Shown here: positions 51,737 to 61,608 of the stretch, piece after piece
Position numbering within the stretch: the first letter of the stretch is position 1
Layout of the letters: every line of letters begins with the position of its first letter
Assembly (NCBI GenBank): GCA_028065725.1
Contig: JAPTVL010000055.1
Coordinates: 1 to 64,000 of the forward strand
From: Betaproteobacteria bacterium
GTDB taxonomy: Bacteria > Pseudomonadota > Gammaproteobacteria > Burkholderiales > Rhodocyclaceae
Reading direction: 5' to 3'
DNA length: 64,000 nucleotides
The notes under the pieces: model-generated
Database searches by the model: none
Told to the model about the DNA's origin: nothing
Seen by the model: the letters and a program-made list of their open reading frames with translations, nothing else
Program-made: the position numbers and the translations under genes

Positions 51737-53180
51737 GGCACGCCTGCTCGACGCGGTGTCGATCAACCTCAATACGACGCTGCGCAACCTGCCGCTGGTG
51801 CCGCCGGTGGTGCTGGATCCGGCGCTGTCGGTGCGCGATGCGCTGCGTGCCCTCGACGCGCGCGATGCCGAGGTCGCCGTCATCGTCGATGGCGCCAGCT
51901 CGGTGCCGCTGGGCATCGTCACCCTGCGCGACGCGCTGCGCTGCATCGTCAATGAAGACTGCGACCTGGCCGGGCCGATCGCCGGCGTGATGACCGGCGG
52001 CCTCGCCAGTCTCTCCGCGGAAGCCACGGTGCATCAAGCCACCGTGCTGATGTTCCGCCGCGGCATGCGCCACCTGATCCTGACCGGGCCCGATGGACGC
52101 CTGTTCAATGTGGTCTCGCAGGGTGATCTGTATGGCATGCAGGCGGCCGACTCGGCGAGCCTGGCCAATGCCATCCTGGCGGCACGCAGCATCGACGAAC
52201 TTGCGGCGCAGACGGCGGCCGTGCGCCGTTTTGCGGCCCGTCGCCTGGCCGAGGGCAGCGGCGCCGAAGCCCTGTGCGAGTGGATCTCGGCGCTCAACGA
52301 CCTGATCGCGCTGCAGGTCATCGACCTGGTCGAGGCCCGTTTCGAACTGCCCTACGTGCCATGGTGCTGGATCGTGTTCGGTTCCGAGGGCCGGCTGGAA
52401 CAGACCCTGGTCACTGATCAGGACAATGGCATCATATTCGCCGCGACTTCGGACGCCGAGGCGAACGACCTGCGGCAACGATTCCTGCCCTTCGCCGAGG
52501 CCGTTACCACGGCGCTCGACAGCTGCGGATTTTCGCTGTGTGCGGGGCAGGTGATGGCCAGCAACCCGGCCTGGTGCCTTTCGCAGGACGAGTGGAAACG
52601 CCAATTCAGCAGCTGGATCTCGGTGCCGGAGCCGAAGGCATTGCTCAATGCCAGCATTTTTTTCGATTTTCGCCCGCTCTACGGCCGCGAAGAGCTGGTG
52701 ACCGAACTGCAGGACTGGCTGTTGCAGCGGGTGCGCGGCAACACGGCATTCGTGCGGGCGATGACCGTCAATGCGCTTGAGCAGGAGCCGCCGCTGTCCT
52801 GGTGGCGCGATTTTCGCACCGGCGGCGGCAGGGAATTCCCCCGTACCATTGATCTCAAGGGCCAAGGCATCCGGGTATTCGTCGATGCCGTCAGGATATA
52901 TGCGCTGGCGCATGGCCTGCCCCACACCAATACGGTCGAGCGCCTGCGCGGCGTGCGCAAGGCGATTGGCATGCCGCTCGAAGAGGCCGCGGCGATGGCG
53001 GCGGCTTTCTACCAGGTTCAGCGCCTGCGCCTGCAAAACCAGGTCTCCGGCGAGTTTCCCCAGGCCGCCAACCGGCTCAATCCCGATCGCCTGCACCAGC
53101 TCGACCGGCAGATCCTCAAGGAGGCGTTTCGCCAGGCGCGGACTCTGCAGCAAAGGCTGCGCCTGGATTACCTGAACTAG
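51717..53180 (+). CDS. CBS-pair and DUF294 nucleotidyltransferase-like protein
   Basis: Encodes 487 residues. Two CBS repeats occupy roughly residues 25-150 (VIVDGASSVPLGIVTLRDAL and LILTGPDGRLFNVVSQGDL). DUF294 follows, with FGSEGRLEQTLVTDQDNGI carrying the GS and DxD of a nucleotidyltransferase, and then its helical C-terminal part. CBS pairs usually sense adenine nucleotides, so this protein may modify a partner in response to energy state; this is inferred. The start overlaps the exonuclease-fusion gene by 20 bases. The same pair of DnaQ and DUF294 genes occurs next to acetate or solute transporters in other proteobacteria, as I recall. Confidence 0.82.
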   Translation: MPGSNTEARLLDAVSINLNTTLRNLPLVPPVVLDPALSVRDALRALDARDAEVAVIVDGASSVPLGIVTLRDALRCIVNEDCDLAGPIAGVMTGGLASLSAEATVHQATVLMFRRGMRHLILTGPDGRLFNVVSQGDLYGMQAADSASLANAILAARSIDELAAQTAAVRRFAARRLAEGSGAEALCEWISALNDLIALQVIDLVEARFELPYVPWCWIVFGSEGRLEQTLVTDQDNGIIFAATSDAEANDLRQRFLPFAEAVTTALDSCGFSLCAGQVMASNPAWCLSQDEWKRQFSSWISVPEPKALLNASIFFDFRPLYGREELVTELQDWLLQRVRGNTAFVRAMTVNALEQEPPLSWWRDFRTGGGREFPRTIDLKGQGIRVFVDAVRIYALAHGLPHTNTVERLRGVRKAIGMPLEEAAAMAAAFYQVQRLRLQNQVSGEFPQAANRLNPDRLHQLDRQILKEAFRQARTLQQRLRLDYLN

Positions 53181-53185
53181 AAACG

Positions 53186-53220
53186 GCGGCATGGGGCCGG
53201 CTGCAGCCGGCCGATGCCGC
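53186..53220. terminator. strong hairpin between convergent genes
   Basis: An outer stem GCGGCAT/ATGCCGC and an inner 18-bp perfect palindrome (53195-53212, GGCCGGCTGCAGCCGGCC). It stands between the DUF294 gene and the convergent FAH gene, next to a good copy of the dispersed repeat. There is no T run, so it may be a processing or protein-binding structure as well as a terminator. Confidence 0.65.
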
Positions 53221-53222
53221 GG

Positions 53223-53244
53223 TGCCGTATCGCCAGCGCCGACT
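53223..53244 (-). repeat. dispersed 22-nt repeat, copy 10
   Basis: Matches 21 of 22 positions on the minus strand; the central 20 nt are exact. It lies in the short gap between two convergent genes, next to the hairpin at 53186-53220. Confidence 0.9.
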
Positions 53245-53249
53245 CTGCG

Positions 53250-54085
53250 CTACCGCGTCGCGATGACGGTCTGTTTCTGCTCGCCGAGGCCTTCGACGCC
53301 GAGCTTTACCTTGTCGCCGATCTTCAGGAAGCGGCCGCGGCCCATGCCGACGCCCTGCGGCGTACCGGTGCAGATCACGTCGCCGGGCAGCAGGGTCATG
53401 AAGCGCGACACGTAGCTGACGATCTCGGCGCAGGAAAATATCATGTCGGACGTGTTCGAATCCTGCATGCGTTCGCCATTGACCTCCAGCCACAGGCGGA
53501 GGCGCTGCGGGTCGGCGATTTCATCCTTGGTCACCAGCCAAGGGCCGATCGGGCCGAAGCTGTCGCAGCCCTTGCCCTTGTCCCACTGGCCGCCGCGTTC
53601 GAGCTGGAAGGCGCGCTCGGAGACGTCGTGGAACACGCAGTAGCCGGCGACGTGGTCGAGCGCCCTGGCCTCGGCCAGCTGGCGGCTTTCCTTGCCGATG
53701 ACGATACCGAGTTCGACTTCCCAGTCGAGTTTTGTGCTGTCGATCGGCATCAGGATCGGGTCGTCGGGGCCGCTGATGCAGGTGGTGGCTTTCATGAACA
53801 TCACCGGCTCGGTCGGAATCGGCATCTTCGCCTCGAGTGCGTGGGCGCGGTAGTTGAGGCCGATGCCGACGATCTTGGAAATGCCGGTGAAGGGTACGCC
53901 GAAGCGCGGCTTGCCCGGCACCCGAGGCAAGCCGGCAGGATTGATGGCGCGCAGTCGCCTCTGTCCGGCGGCGGAGAGTTCATTCCAGCCGATCCCGGCG
54001 ATATGGTCGGACAGATCGCGCAGCGTGCCGTCGGTTGCAATCAGGCCGGGTTTTTCGCGGCCCTTGGGGCCGAAGCGGACCAGCT

Positions 54086-54089
<4 letters not shown>
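53250..54089 (-). CDS. fumarylacetoacetate hydrolase-family enzyme
   Basis: Encodes 279 residues. LDWEVELGIVIGKESRQL near residue 125 gives the metal-binding Glu residues, and GYCVFHDVSERAFQLERGGQ near 150 supplies the Asp of the family. Members hydrolyse or decarboxylate beta-keto acids; ureidoglycolate lyase and acylpyruvase are close relatives. The substrate cannot be assigned. It overlaps the rhlE stop by four bases. Confidence 0.88.
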
Positions 54090-55618
<1,529 letters not shown>

Positions 55619-55741
55619 TTGAACTCCTGAATCGGCCTGCCCCTCGCGGGGAACCGGTTCAGGCGGCGAAGCGCTTGAGGGATATGCGGCGGAATGCCGG
55701 ATTGGGCGCCAACCGGCAGGGCGCGCATGACGCGTATTGTA

Positions 55742-55947
55742 TTACAGGCAGCCCCGGTCCGAGCAGGACTGCTTGCCGCTGGCGGAAGCGATTTTTACCA
55801 TATCGATGCCGACCGTGGCCTTGGTCATGACGCTGCCGTTTTCGCTGATCGCATACTCGGCCAGGTAATCGAGACTGATTGCCGGCCAGACGGCAGCGAT
55901 TCCGATCAGGGCGAGTGGATTAGGAACAGGCGAAAGGATCGGTTCAT
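55742..55947 (-). pseudogene. small membrane-protein gene with an apparent frameshift
   Basis: A start ATG (55947 leftward) with a strong GGGGAGG ribosome site overlaps the esterase stop (ATGA). The frame it opens stops after 13 codons (MNRSFRLFLIHSP). A one-base shift restores a frame reading LALIGIAAVWPAISLDYLAE to a stop at 55742, giving a product of about 68 residues with one membrane helix and a Cys pair near the end. A sequencing error or a real frameshift would explain this equally well. Confidence 0.45.
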
Positions 55948-56792
55948 GCCGACCTCCCCGGCAGGCACACGGCGGCATGGAACAAGGGATGACCGGGGTC
56001 GCCCAGCGCCTCGACACTGGCCAGGTGATGGCGGCCGGGCAGGGGCAGATCCTGGCGGAAGCAATGCGGCCACGCGGCGCGGATCAGGCGGTTCTGGCGC
56101 TGGAATTCGGCGCTTTCGTCTCCGCCGACTGCGGTGATCAGCGGTGTCGCGAGTTTGGGTCGGTAGCGGATCGGGCTGAGAAATCGTGCGGTCCGTTCGT
56201 CGAGCCCGAGGTCCTGCTGCAGGAAAGGCGCGCCTGCCAGCGGCTGCAGGTCGTAGAGACCGGAAACGCAGACCGCGCCGCACAGCAGGTCGGCGGGCAG
56301 GTCGCGCTCCAGCAGCGGCCAGTCGGCGGCCAGAATCATTGCAGCGAGATGTGCACCTGCCGAATGCCCGGCGACCACGATGCGTCGCGCATCAACGCCC
56401 AGATGCGGCGCGCTGCGATGCAGCCAGGCCAGCGCGCGCAGCATCTGCCGCACCATGTCTTCGATGCGGGTGGCGGGGGCGAGGCCATAGTTGGGCATCG
56501 CCACGGCGATGCCGGCGCGTACGAAAGCCGGTGCCAGGAAGGAAAAGTCCTGCTTGTCGAGCGAACGCCAATAGCCGCCATGAATGAAAACCAGCAGTGG
56601 TGTGTTTGCCGTCGCCGCGGGATAGAAATCGAGGATTTCGGCCGGGGCAGGACCAAAACGGCAATCCAACTCGCAACGCAGTTGCTCGCGCACGGCACGC
56701 GACTTTGCGCGCCATCGTTCGAATATCTCCGGATGGTCTGGAATTGTGGCGCGGGCGTTGTACTGACGGTCGATCTGTTCCGGAGTAAACAT
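55944..56792 (-). CDS. alpha/beta hydrolase (arylformamidase/esterase type)
   Basis: Encodes 282 residues. VFIHGGYWRSLDKQDFSFLA contains the HGGYW oxyanion motif found in kynurenine formamidase and related esterases, and VVAGHSAGAHLAAM holds the nucleophile Ser. The Asp and His residues are probably in GGDESAEF and GRHHLASVE. It hydrolyses an ester or amide in the cytoplasm; the real substrate is unknown. No tryptophan-degradation genes are nearby. It is translationally coupled to the broken small gene. Confidence 0.85.
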   Translation of the reverse strand: MFTPEQIDRQYNARATIPDHPEIFERWRAKSRAVREQLRCELDCRFGPAPAEILDFYPAATANTPLLVFIHGGYWRSLDKQDFSFLAPAFVRAGIAVAMPNYGLAPATRIEDMVRQMLRALAWLHRSAPHLGVDARRIVVAGHSAGAHLAAMILAADWPLLERDLPADLLCGAVCVSGLYDLQPLAGAPFLQQDLGLDERTARFLSPIRYRPKLATPLITAVGGDESAEFQRQNRLIRAAWPHCFRQDLPLPGRHHLASVEALGDPGHPLFHAAVCLPGRSA

Positions 56793-56937
56793 CAGCGGGT
56801 CGGGCCAGTCAATTTAGCCGGCGCAGCTGGGTGAGGATGCCGCCGGTTGTGAGCTATCGTCCGCGGACGGAATTCGCAGAAGGTCGAATCCCTGCTTTTG
56901 CGTTACAGCGACCCGGCATCCTGAGGCGGCGGGCGGC

Positions 56938-57438
56938 TCACTTCTTCGTCGCCATCTTCGATGCGCTGGACTTGAGGGCCGCCAGCAGTTCATACAACTG
57001 GTTGCGCTGCTTCTCATCCATTCCGGCGAACAGATCGACCACCCAGGCTTCATGGGATTCGGCCATTTTGCGGAAGCTGCGGCGACCTTCGGGCGTCAGC
57101 TTGACGATGTAGGCACGGCGGTCCTTGGGGCTGTCCTCGCGCACCACCAGACCTTCGGCGACCAGTTGATCGGTAATGCCGGTCACATTGCCGCCGGTGA
57201 CCATCATGCGCTTGGACAGTTCGCCCATCTTGAGGCCTTGCGGCGAGCGCTCGAGCTGGGACATCAGGTCGAAGCGCGGCAGCGTGATGTCGAATTCGGC
57301 GCGCAGGCGCGAGCGGATGTGGTTCTCGATCAGGTTGGTGCATGCCAGCGTGCGCAGCCAAAGCCGCAGGTCGGGCGCGTGCTCCGAGGTGGCGCGGGTT
57401 TCGGTATCGGATGCGGCGGATGCGGATTTCTTCGACAT
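56938..57438 (-). CDS. MarR-family transcriptional regulator
   Basis: Encodes 166 residues. The winged helix-turn-helix spans about residues 55-125, with MMVTGGNVTGITDQLVAEGL as recognition region and SPKDRRAYIVKLTPEGR as wing. Dimerisation helices lie at both ends. ATG 57438 is chosen over an upstream extension. MarR proteins repress genes for stress, efflux or aromatic degradation until a ligand binds; here the target is unknown, perhaps its own promoter region just upstream. Confidence 0.88.
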   Translation of the reverse strand: MSKKSASAASDTETRATSEHAPDLRLWLRTLACTNLIENHIRSRLRAEFDITLPRFDLMSQLERSPQGLKMGELSKRMMVTGGNVTGITDQLVAEGLVVREDSPKDRRAYIVKLTPEGRRSFRKMAESHEAWVVDLFAGMDEKQRNQLYELLAALKSSASKMATKK

Positions 57439-57552
57439 GGCGGTAGGGAGCTGGCGGGCGCAGCGCAATTAATATATCGATGCCTAAAATATCAAAAGAC
57501 GCGCGTTTCCGCAACCGGCATGAAGATGGAATCCGGACTCGAGACGCTTGAT
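57439..57552 (-). promoter_or_regulatory. probable promoter region of the marR gene
   Basis: The 114 nt between marR and sixA include an AT-rich stretch (about 57468-57500) in otherwise GC-rich DNA, with GATAT repeated 15 nt apart on the minus strand. This is where a promoter and an autoregulatory site would be expected; no exact box can be assigned. Confidence 0.35.
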
Positions 57553-58014
57553 TCAGGCGAAATCCGGATTGAACACTGCGCGCAGGACGGTTTGTCTTTC
57601 GCCGTCGCGCGCGCGGCTGGCAAACCACCAGAGCCCCCCCTTCTTGACCGGCCAGTCGGCCTCCTCGCCCCCCAGCAGCAGGGCCGCGACGCGTCCCAGG
57701 GTCGGCTGGTGGCCGATCACCAGCACGGCGCCGCCATGGTCCGGCCAGCCCGCGGCTTTCAGCACATCCGTCGCCGAGGCGCCGATGCCCAGCCGGGGTT
57801 CGATCTCGTAGGGCAGTTCGAGCGCATGCGCGGTCTGCTGCGTGCGCTCGGCGGGACTGACGAGGACGATCCGCTTGCGCGGCAGATGCTGGTGCAGCCA
57901 GCGCGCGACCTTTTTCGCCTGCTTGTCGCCGCGCGGGGTAAGCCGTCGCTTGCTGTCGGGTAGCGTGCCGTCGCCCTCTTCGGCTTCGGCATGACGCCAG
58001 AGTATCAGCTCCAT
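57553..58014 (-). CDS. sixA: SixA-type histidine phosphatase
   Basis: Encodes 153 residues. LILWRHAEAEEGDG at the N-terminus has the catalytic RHA, and VLVIGHQPTLGRVAALLL near residue 100 has the second His. The short length without a histidine-acid-phosphatase cap is typical of SixA, which removes phosphate from phosphohistidine proteins. It lies just before the CYTH-CHAD gene, with which it shares direction. Confidence 0.9.
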   Translation of the reverse strand: MELILWRHAEAEEGDGTLPDSKRRLTPRGDKQAKKVARWLHQHLPRKRIVLVSPAERTQQTAHALELPYEIEPRLGIGASATDVLKAAGWPDHGGAVLVIGHQPTLGRVAALLLGGEEADWPVKKGGLWWFASRARDGERQTVLRAVFNPDFA

Positions 58015-58066
58015 CGGTGGTTCTCCATTGCGGATTCAATCATGCAGCATCGTTGTTGCATGCATG

Positions 58067-59572
58067 TTACCCGGCGGCAAGCCGCGGCAGGCGCAGCCGG
58101 GCCAGGCGACCCAGTTCCGGGGCGATGCTTTCCAGCAGGCGGGCATAGCGCGGTCCGTGCCAGCCGCCGATCAGCGTCACTGCCTCGCGCAGCCTGGGAT
58201 CCTCGCCGGCACAGTCCATCAGCAGGGCGCCGGCGTTGGTCAGGTCGTTGAGCTGGCCGAGGGTGTCCTGCACGCCCGCGAGATGCTTCAACAGTCCATC
58301 CATGGCGCGCCTCGGCGCCAGCGGCGAAAAGAACTCCAGGGCATAGCGCAGGCGCTTGGTGGCAATTCGGAGGGCGTGCAGGGATGCCGGGTCGTCAATG
58401 CTGGCCGTCGCCGCCAGCCAGCGCAGTTTTTTGCGCAGGCGCCGCAGACGTTCGCTGGCGAAGCCTCGCAGGGGCAGGGTCACGGTCCCGGCTGCCGGCG
58501 CCGGATGCAGCGACTCCAGCGCCGCCAGCAGATTGCGTCCATAGTCGGGTGCGGCGAGCAGGGCAATCGCCTCGGCGCGGGCCGCGTAGCGGCGGTTGGT
58601 GATGTCGCCGGCCAGTGCAGGCAGGCGCGGCTCATTGGGCAGGGCGCGCAACACCGGGGTGGCAATTTCGTCGAGCAGCACGTCGAGGTCGCGCGCGCGG
58701 CCGAGTTGCCTAGCCAGGGCAGCCAGCGGCATATGCAGCGATGCGACCAGCGGTTCCGGCAGCACCGGGGCGAACAGGCGCAGGGCGGCACGCATGCGGC
58801 GCGCGGCAACGCGCATCTGGTGGATGTATTCGGGGTCGTCGCTGGTCAGTGCGCCATGATGATTTTGCTGCAGGTGCTCAAGGCAGGACAGGGCAATGTG
58901 GCGGAATGCCTCGAGCGGCGCCATGTCTGCGCCAAGTGCGATGGCGCCGGCCTTGACCGGCGTGGGTGCGACGCCGAGGTGCAGCCGATAGCCGCGCTCG
59001 GCCTTGGACAGTACCGATGGCGTCAGGCTGATGCGTTGGGCGAGCTGGCTGGCGATGTTGAAAATGGCGTGCACCGGCGCCCCGGCCAGCTCCAGTTCGA
59101 CTTCCGAAATGGCTTCGCGACGCCCGTTGGCGATGATCCAGCCGCGATCCAGGGTCAACAGAACCGCGCCGGATGCCGCGGCGAATTTCCAGGTGATGCG
59201 GCGAAATCGCGTTTCGCAGACGGGAACGATCCGCGCCAGCAGCGCCGGCCGCTGCAGCCACTGGCGCAGTCCGGCATCGTCGATCGACGAGAAGTCGAAA
59301 TGACCGGTGTAGGGTGTTTCCCATTCGGGGCGGGTACTCAGTCCGGCTGCCGAACTGCCTGCCAGCTTGACCGTTTGCAGCCAGTCGCGACCGCGGCGGC
59401 GCAGACGCAGGGCGATGCCGCGACGGTACAGGGCAAGGTTCGCGGTGTCGTAATAGATGTTGTCGAGCGTCTCGACATGGCGCGAGACCGCCTGCCGCAG
59501 CAGCGGATGGCGCAGGAAGCGGGATTGATGCTCGTCGGCGAGCGCCAGCTTGAGTTCAACTTCTTCAGCCAT
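58067..59572 (-). CDS. CYTH-CHAD domain protein
   Basis: Encodes 501 residues. The first 200 residues form a CYTH tunnel domain: EVELKLAL near residue 4 is the ExExK motif that binds triphosphate and metal. The remaining 300 form a CHAD domain with HQMRVAARRMRAALRLF and HALRIATKRLRYALEFF, the paired His/Arg helices. CHAD domains bind polyphosphate, and CYTH enzymes cleave triphosphates. The protein may act on or at polyphosphate granules (inference). Confidence 0.9.
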   Translation of the reverse strand: MAEEVELKLALADEHQSRFLRHPLLRQAVSRHVETLDNIYYDTANLALYRRGIALRLRRRGRDWLQTVKLAGSSAAGLSTRPEWETPYTGHFDFSSIDDAGLRQWLQRPALLARIVPVCETRFRRITWKFAAASGAVLLTLDRGWIIANGRREAISEVELELAGAPVHAIFNIASQLAQRISLTPSVLSKAERGYRLHLGVAPTPVKAGAIALGADMAPLEAFRHIALSCLEHLQQNHHGALTSDDPEYIHQMRVAARRMRAALRLFAPVLPEPLVASLHMPLAALARQLGRARDLDVLLDEIATPVLRALPNEPRLPALAGDITNRRYAARAEAIALLAAPDYGRNLLAALESLHPAPAAGTVTLPLRGFASERLRRLRKKLRWLAATASIDDPASLHALRIATKRLRYALEFFSPLAPRRAMDGLLKHLAGVQDTLGQLNDLTNAGALLMDCAGEDPRLREAVTLIGGWHGPRYARLLESIAPELGRLARLRLPRLAAG

Positions 59573-59648
59573 GGCCAGGTTCGCACCGAAAAGAATGCAT
59601 TATCCATGAAGTCGGCGCAGCGGCGGGCGGCTTGCTGCGCCGGGCAGG

Positions 59649-60884
59649 CTATTCGTAGCGCAGGGCTTCGATGGGCAGCAGGCGCGAGGCCTTCTTGGCC
59701 GGGTAATAGCCGAAAAATATGCCGATGGCACCGGCGAAGCCGGCAGCGAGCACGATCGAACCGCCCGAGAGTTCGGTGCGCCAGCCGGCAAGTTCGGCGA
59801 TCGCCGTGGCGCCGCCGACGCCGAGCAGGATGCCGATGGCACCGCCGATCAGCGACAGCGTGACCGCCTCGACCAAGAACTGGGTCAGGATGTCGCGGCC
59901 GCGGGCGCCGACTGCCATGCGCAGGCCGATCTCGCGGGTGCGCTCGGTGACCGAGACCAGCATGATGTTCATGATGCCGATGCCGCCCACCAGCAGCGAG
60001 ACCGAGGCGACGGCCGCCAGCAGCAGCGACATGACCTTCGACGACGCTTCCTGGGCCTGGAGGATTTCGGACAGGTTGCGCACGTAGAAATCATCGTCCT
60101 GGCCGTTCTGCAGCCGGTGGCGCTGGCGCATCAGCTCGCGCATGCGCGCCTCGGCGGCGGCCATGTCGGCACCGTCCTTGACCTTGACCATGATCGAACC
60201 CACGTTGCGGCCGGCGGCGTAGCGGCTGGAGCCGAGCACGCGTTTGCGGGCCGTGCTGATCGGCATCAGGATGATGTCATCCTGGTCCTGGCCCATCATG
60301 TTCTGGCCCTTGCGGTCGAGCACGCCGATGATTGTCAGCGGCACCTTGTTGACGCGCACCACCTGGTCGAGCGGACTGCGCTCGCCGAACAGGTTCTGCG
60401 CCACGGTCTGGCCGATCAGGGCCACTTTGCCGGCGCCGTTGATTTCCGCCTGCTCGAAGCCGCGGCCTTCGATCACGGCCCAGTCACGTACCTGGAGGTA
60501 TTCCGGCGAGGTGCCGTAGAACACCGTGGACCAGTTGGCATTGCCCGCCACCACCTGTCCGCTGCTGCGCAGCGACGGGGCGGCGGCCTGGATTTCGTCG
60601 ATCTCGCGGTTCAGCGCGTAGGCGTCGTCCTCGGTGATGGTCGGCTGCGAACCGCTGCCGCCGCGGGCGCCGCCCGAGGTCATGGAGCCCGAGAGCACCA
60701 GGATGATGTTGGAGCCGAGGCTCTTGATCTGGTCTTCGACGCGGGCCTGGGCGCCGTTGCCGACCGCGATCATGACGATCACGGCGGCGACGCCGATGAT
60801 GATGCCGAGCATGGTCAGCGCCGAGCGCAGCTTGTTGATGCGCAGGGCGAGCAGGGCGATGCGCAGGGTGGCGGCGAAGTTCAT
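59649..60884 (-). CDS. MacB-type ABC transporter permease
   Basis: Encodes 411 residues. One membrane helix at the N-terminus (about residues 20-42) is followed by a large periplasmic domain of about 220 residues and three helices at the end, the MacB/FtsX topology. GIGIMNIMLVSVTERTREIG near residue 305 is the typical cytoplasmic coupling motif. In MacB proper the ATPase is fused at the N-terminus; here it is the separate gene just upstream, overlapping by four bases. The system does not transport across the inner membrane but drives the periplasmic MacA-TolC channel. Confidence 0.9.
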   Translation of the reverse strand: MNFAATLRIALLALRINKLRSALTMLGIIIGVAAVIVMIAVGNGAQARVEDQIKSLGSNIILVLSGSMTSGGARGGSGSQPTITEDDAYALNREIDEIQAAAPSLRSSGQVVAGNANWSTVFYGTSPEYLQVRDWAVIEGRGFEQAEINGAGKVALIGQTVAQNLFGERSPLDQVVRVNKVPLTIIGVLDRKGQNMMGQDQDDIILMPISTARKRVLGSSRYAAGRNVGSIMVKVKDGADMAAAEARMRELMRQRHRLQNGQDDDFYVRNLSEILQAQEASSKVMSLLLAAVASVSLLVGGIGIMNIMLVSVTERTREIGLRMAVGARGRDILTQFLVEAVTLSLIGGAIGILLGVGGATAIAELAGWRTELSGGSIVLAAGFAGAIGIFFGYYPAKKASRLLPIEALRYE

Positions 60885-61594
60885 AGTGCCGCCGCCGCAT
60901 CCTTGGCCGCGTTGGGCCGGTCCTCGATCACCTTGCCGTCGCGGAAGGAAATGATGCGCCCGGCGAAGTCGGCGACGTCGTGCTCGTGGGTCACCAGCAC
61001 GATGGTGATGCCCTCGCGGTTGAGCTGCTGCAACAGCGCCATGATCTCGACGCTGGTATGCGAATCCAGCGCGCCGGTCGGTTCGTCGGCCAGTACCAGT
61101 TGCGGATCATTGACCAGCGCGCGGGCGATGGCGACGCGCTGCTGCTGGCCGCCGGACAGTTGCGACGGATGATGGTCCATGCGCGCCGCCAGGCCGATCT
61201 GGGTCAGGCGCCGCGCGGCGCGTGAATGACGCTCGGATGCGGGCACGTTGCCGTACAGCAGCGGCAGCGCGACGTTGTCCAGCGCCGAGGTGCGCGCCAG
61301 CAGGTTGAAGTGCTGGAAGACAAAGCCCAGCTTGCGATTGCGCACCGCCGCCAGTTCGTCGCCGGAGAGCGCCGACACTTCCTGGCCGTCGAGCCAGTAG
61401 CTGCCGCCGCTGGGATGATCGAGGCAGCCGAGCAGGTTCATGAACGTGGATTTGCCCGAACCCGACGGCCCCATGACGGCGACAAATTCCCCTGCTGCAA
61501 TGTCGAGCGTGACACCACACAGGGCAGGCACCACGTTGCTGCCCATGACGTAATCCTTGGCCAGTCCCTCGACCCGGATCAACGATTCGCTCAC
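60881..61594 (-). CDS. MacB-type ABC transporter ATPase
   Basis: Encodes 237 residues. Walker A GPSGSGKST near residue 43, signature LSGGQQQRVAIARAL near 143 and Walker B VLADEPTGALDS near 165 are all standard for the LolD/MacB group. It supplies energy to the permease at 59649-60884 and is 14 nt downstream of the adaptor gene, so the three genes form one operon. Confidence 0.93.
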   Translation of the reverse strand: MSESLIRVEGLAKDYVMGSNVVPALCGVTLDIAAGEFVAVMGPSGSGKSTFMNLLGCLDHPSGGSYWLDGQEVSALSGDELAAVRNRKLGFVFQHFNLLARTSALDNVALPLLYGNVPASERHSRAARRLTQIGLAARMDHHPSQLSGGQQQRVAIARALVNDPQLVLADEPTGALDSHTSVEIMALLQQLNREGITIVLVTHEHDVADFAGRIISFRDGKVIEDRPNAAKDAAAAL

Positions 61595-61608
61595 GGCTGG
61601 AAGCCTTC

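Noticed and set aside
59609..59630. AGTCGGCGCAGCGG in the gap before the MacB-type permease as a repeat copy
   Set aside because: Only the first nine bases match well; the remainder diverges, so it was left out of the count.
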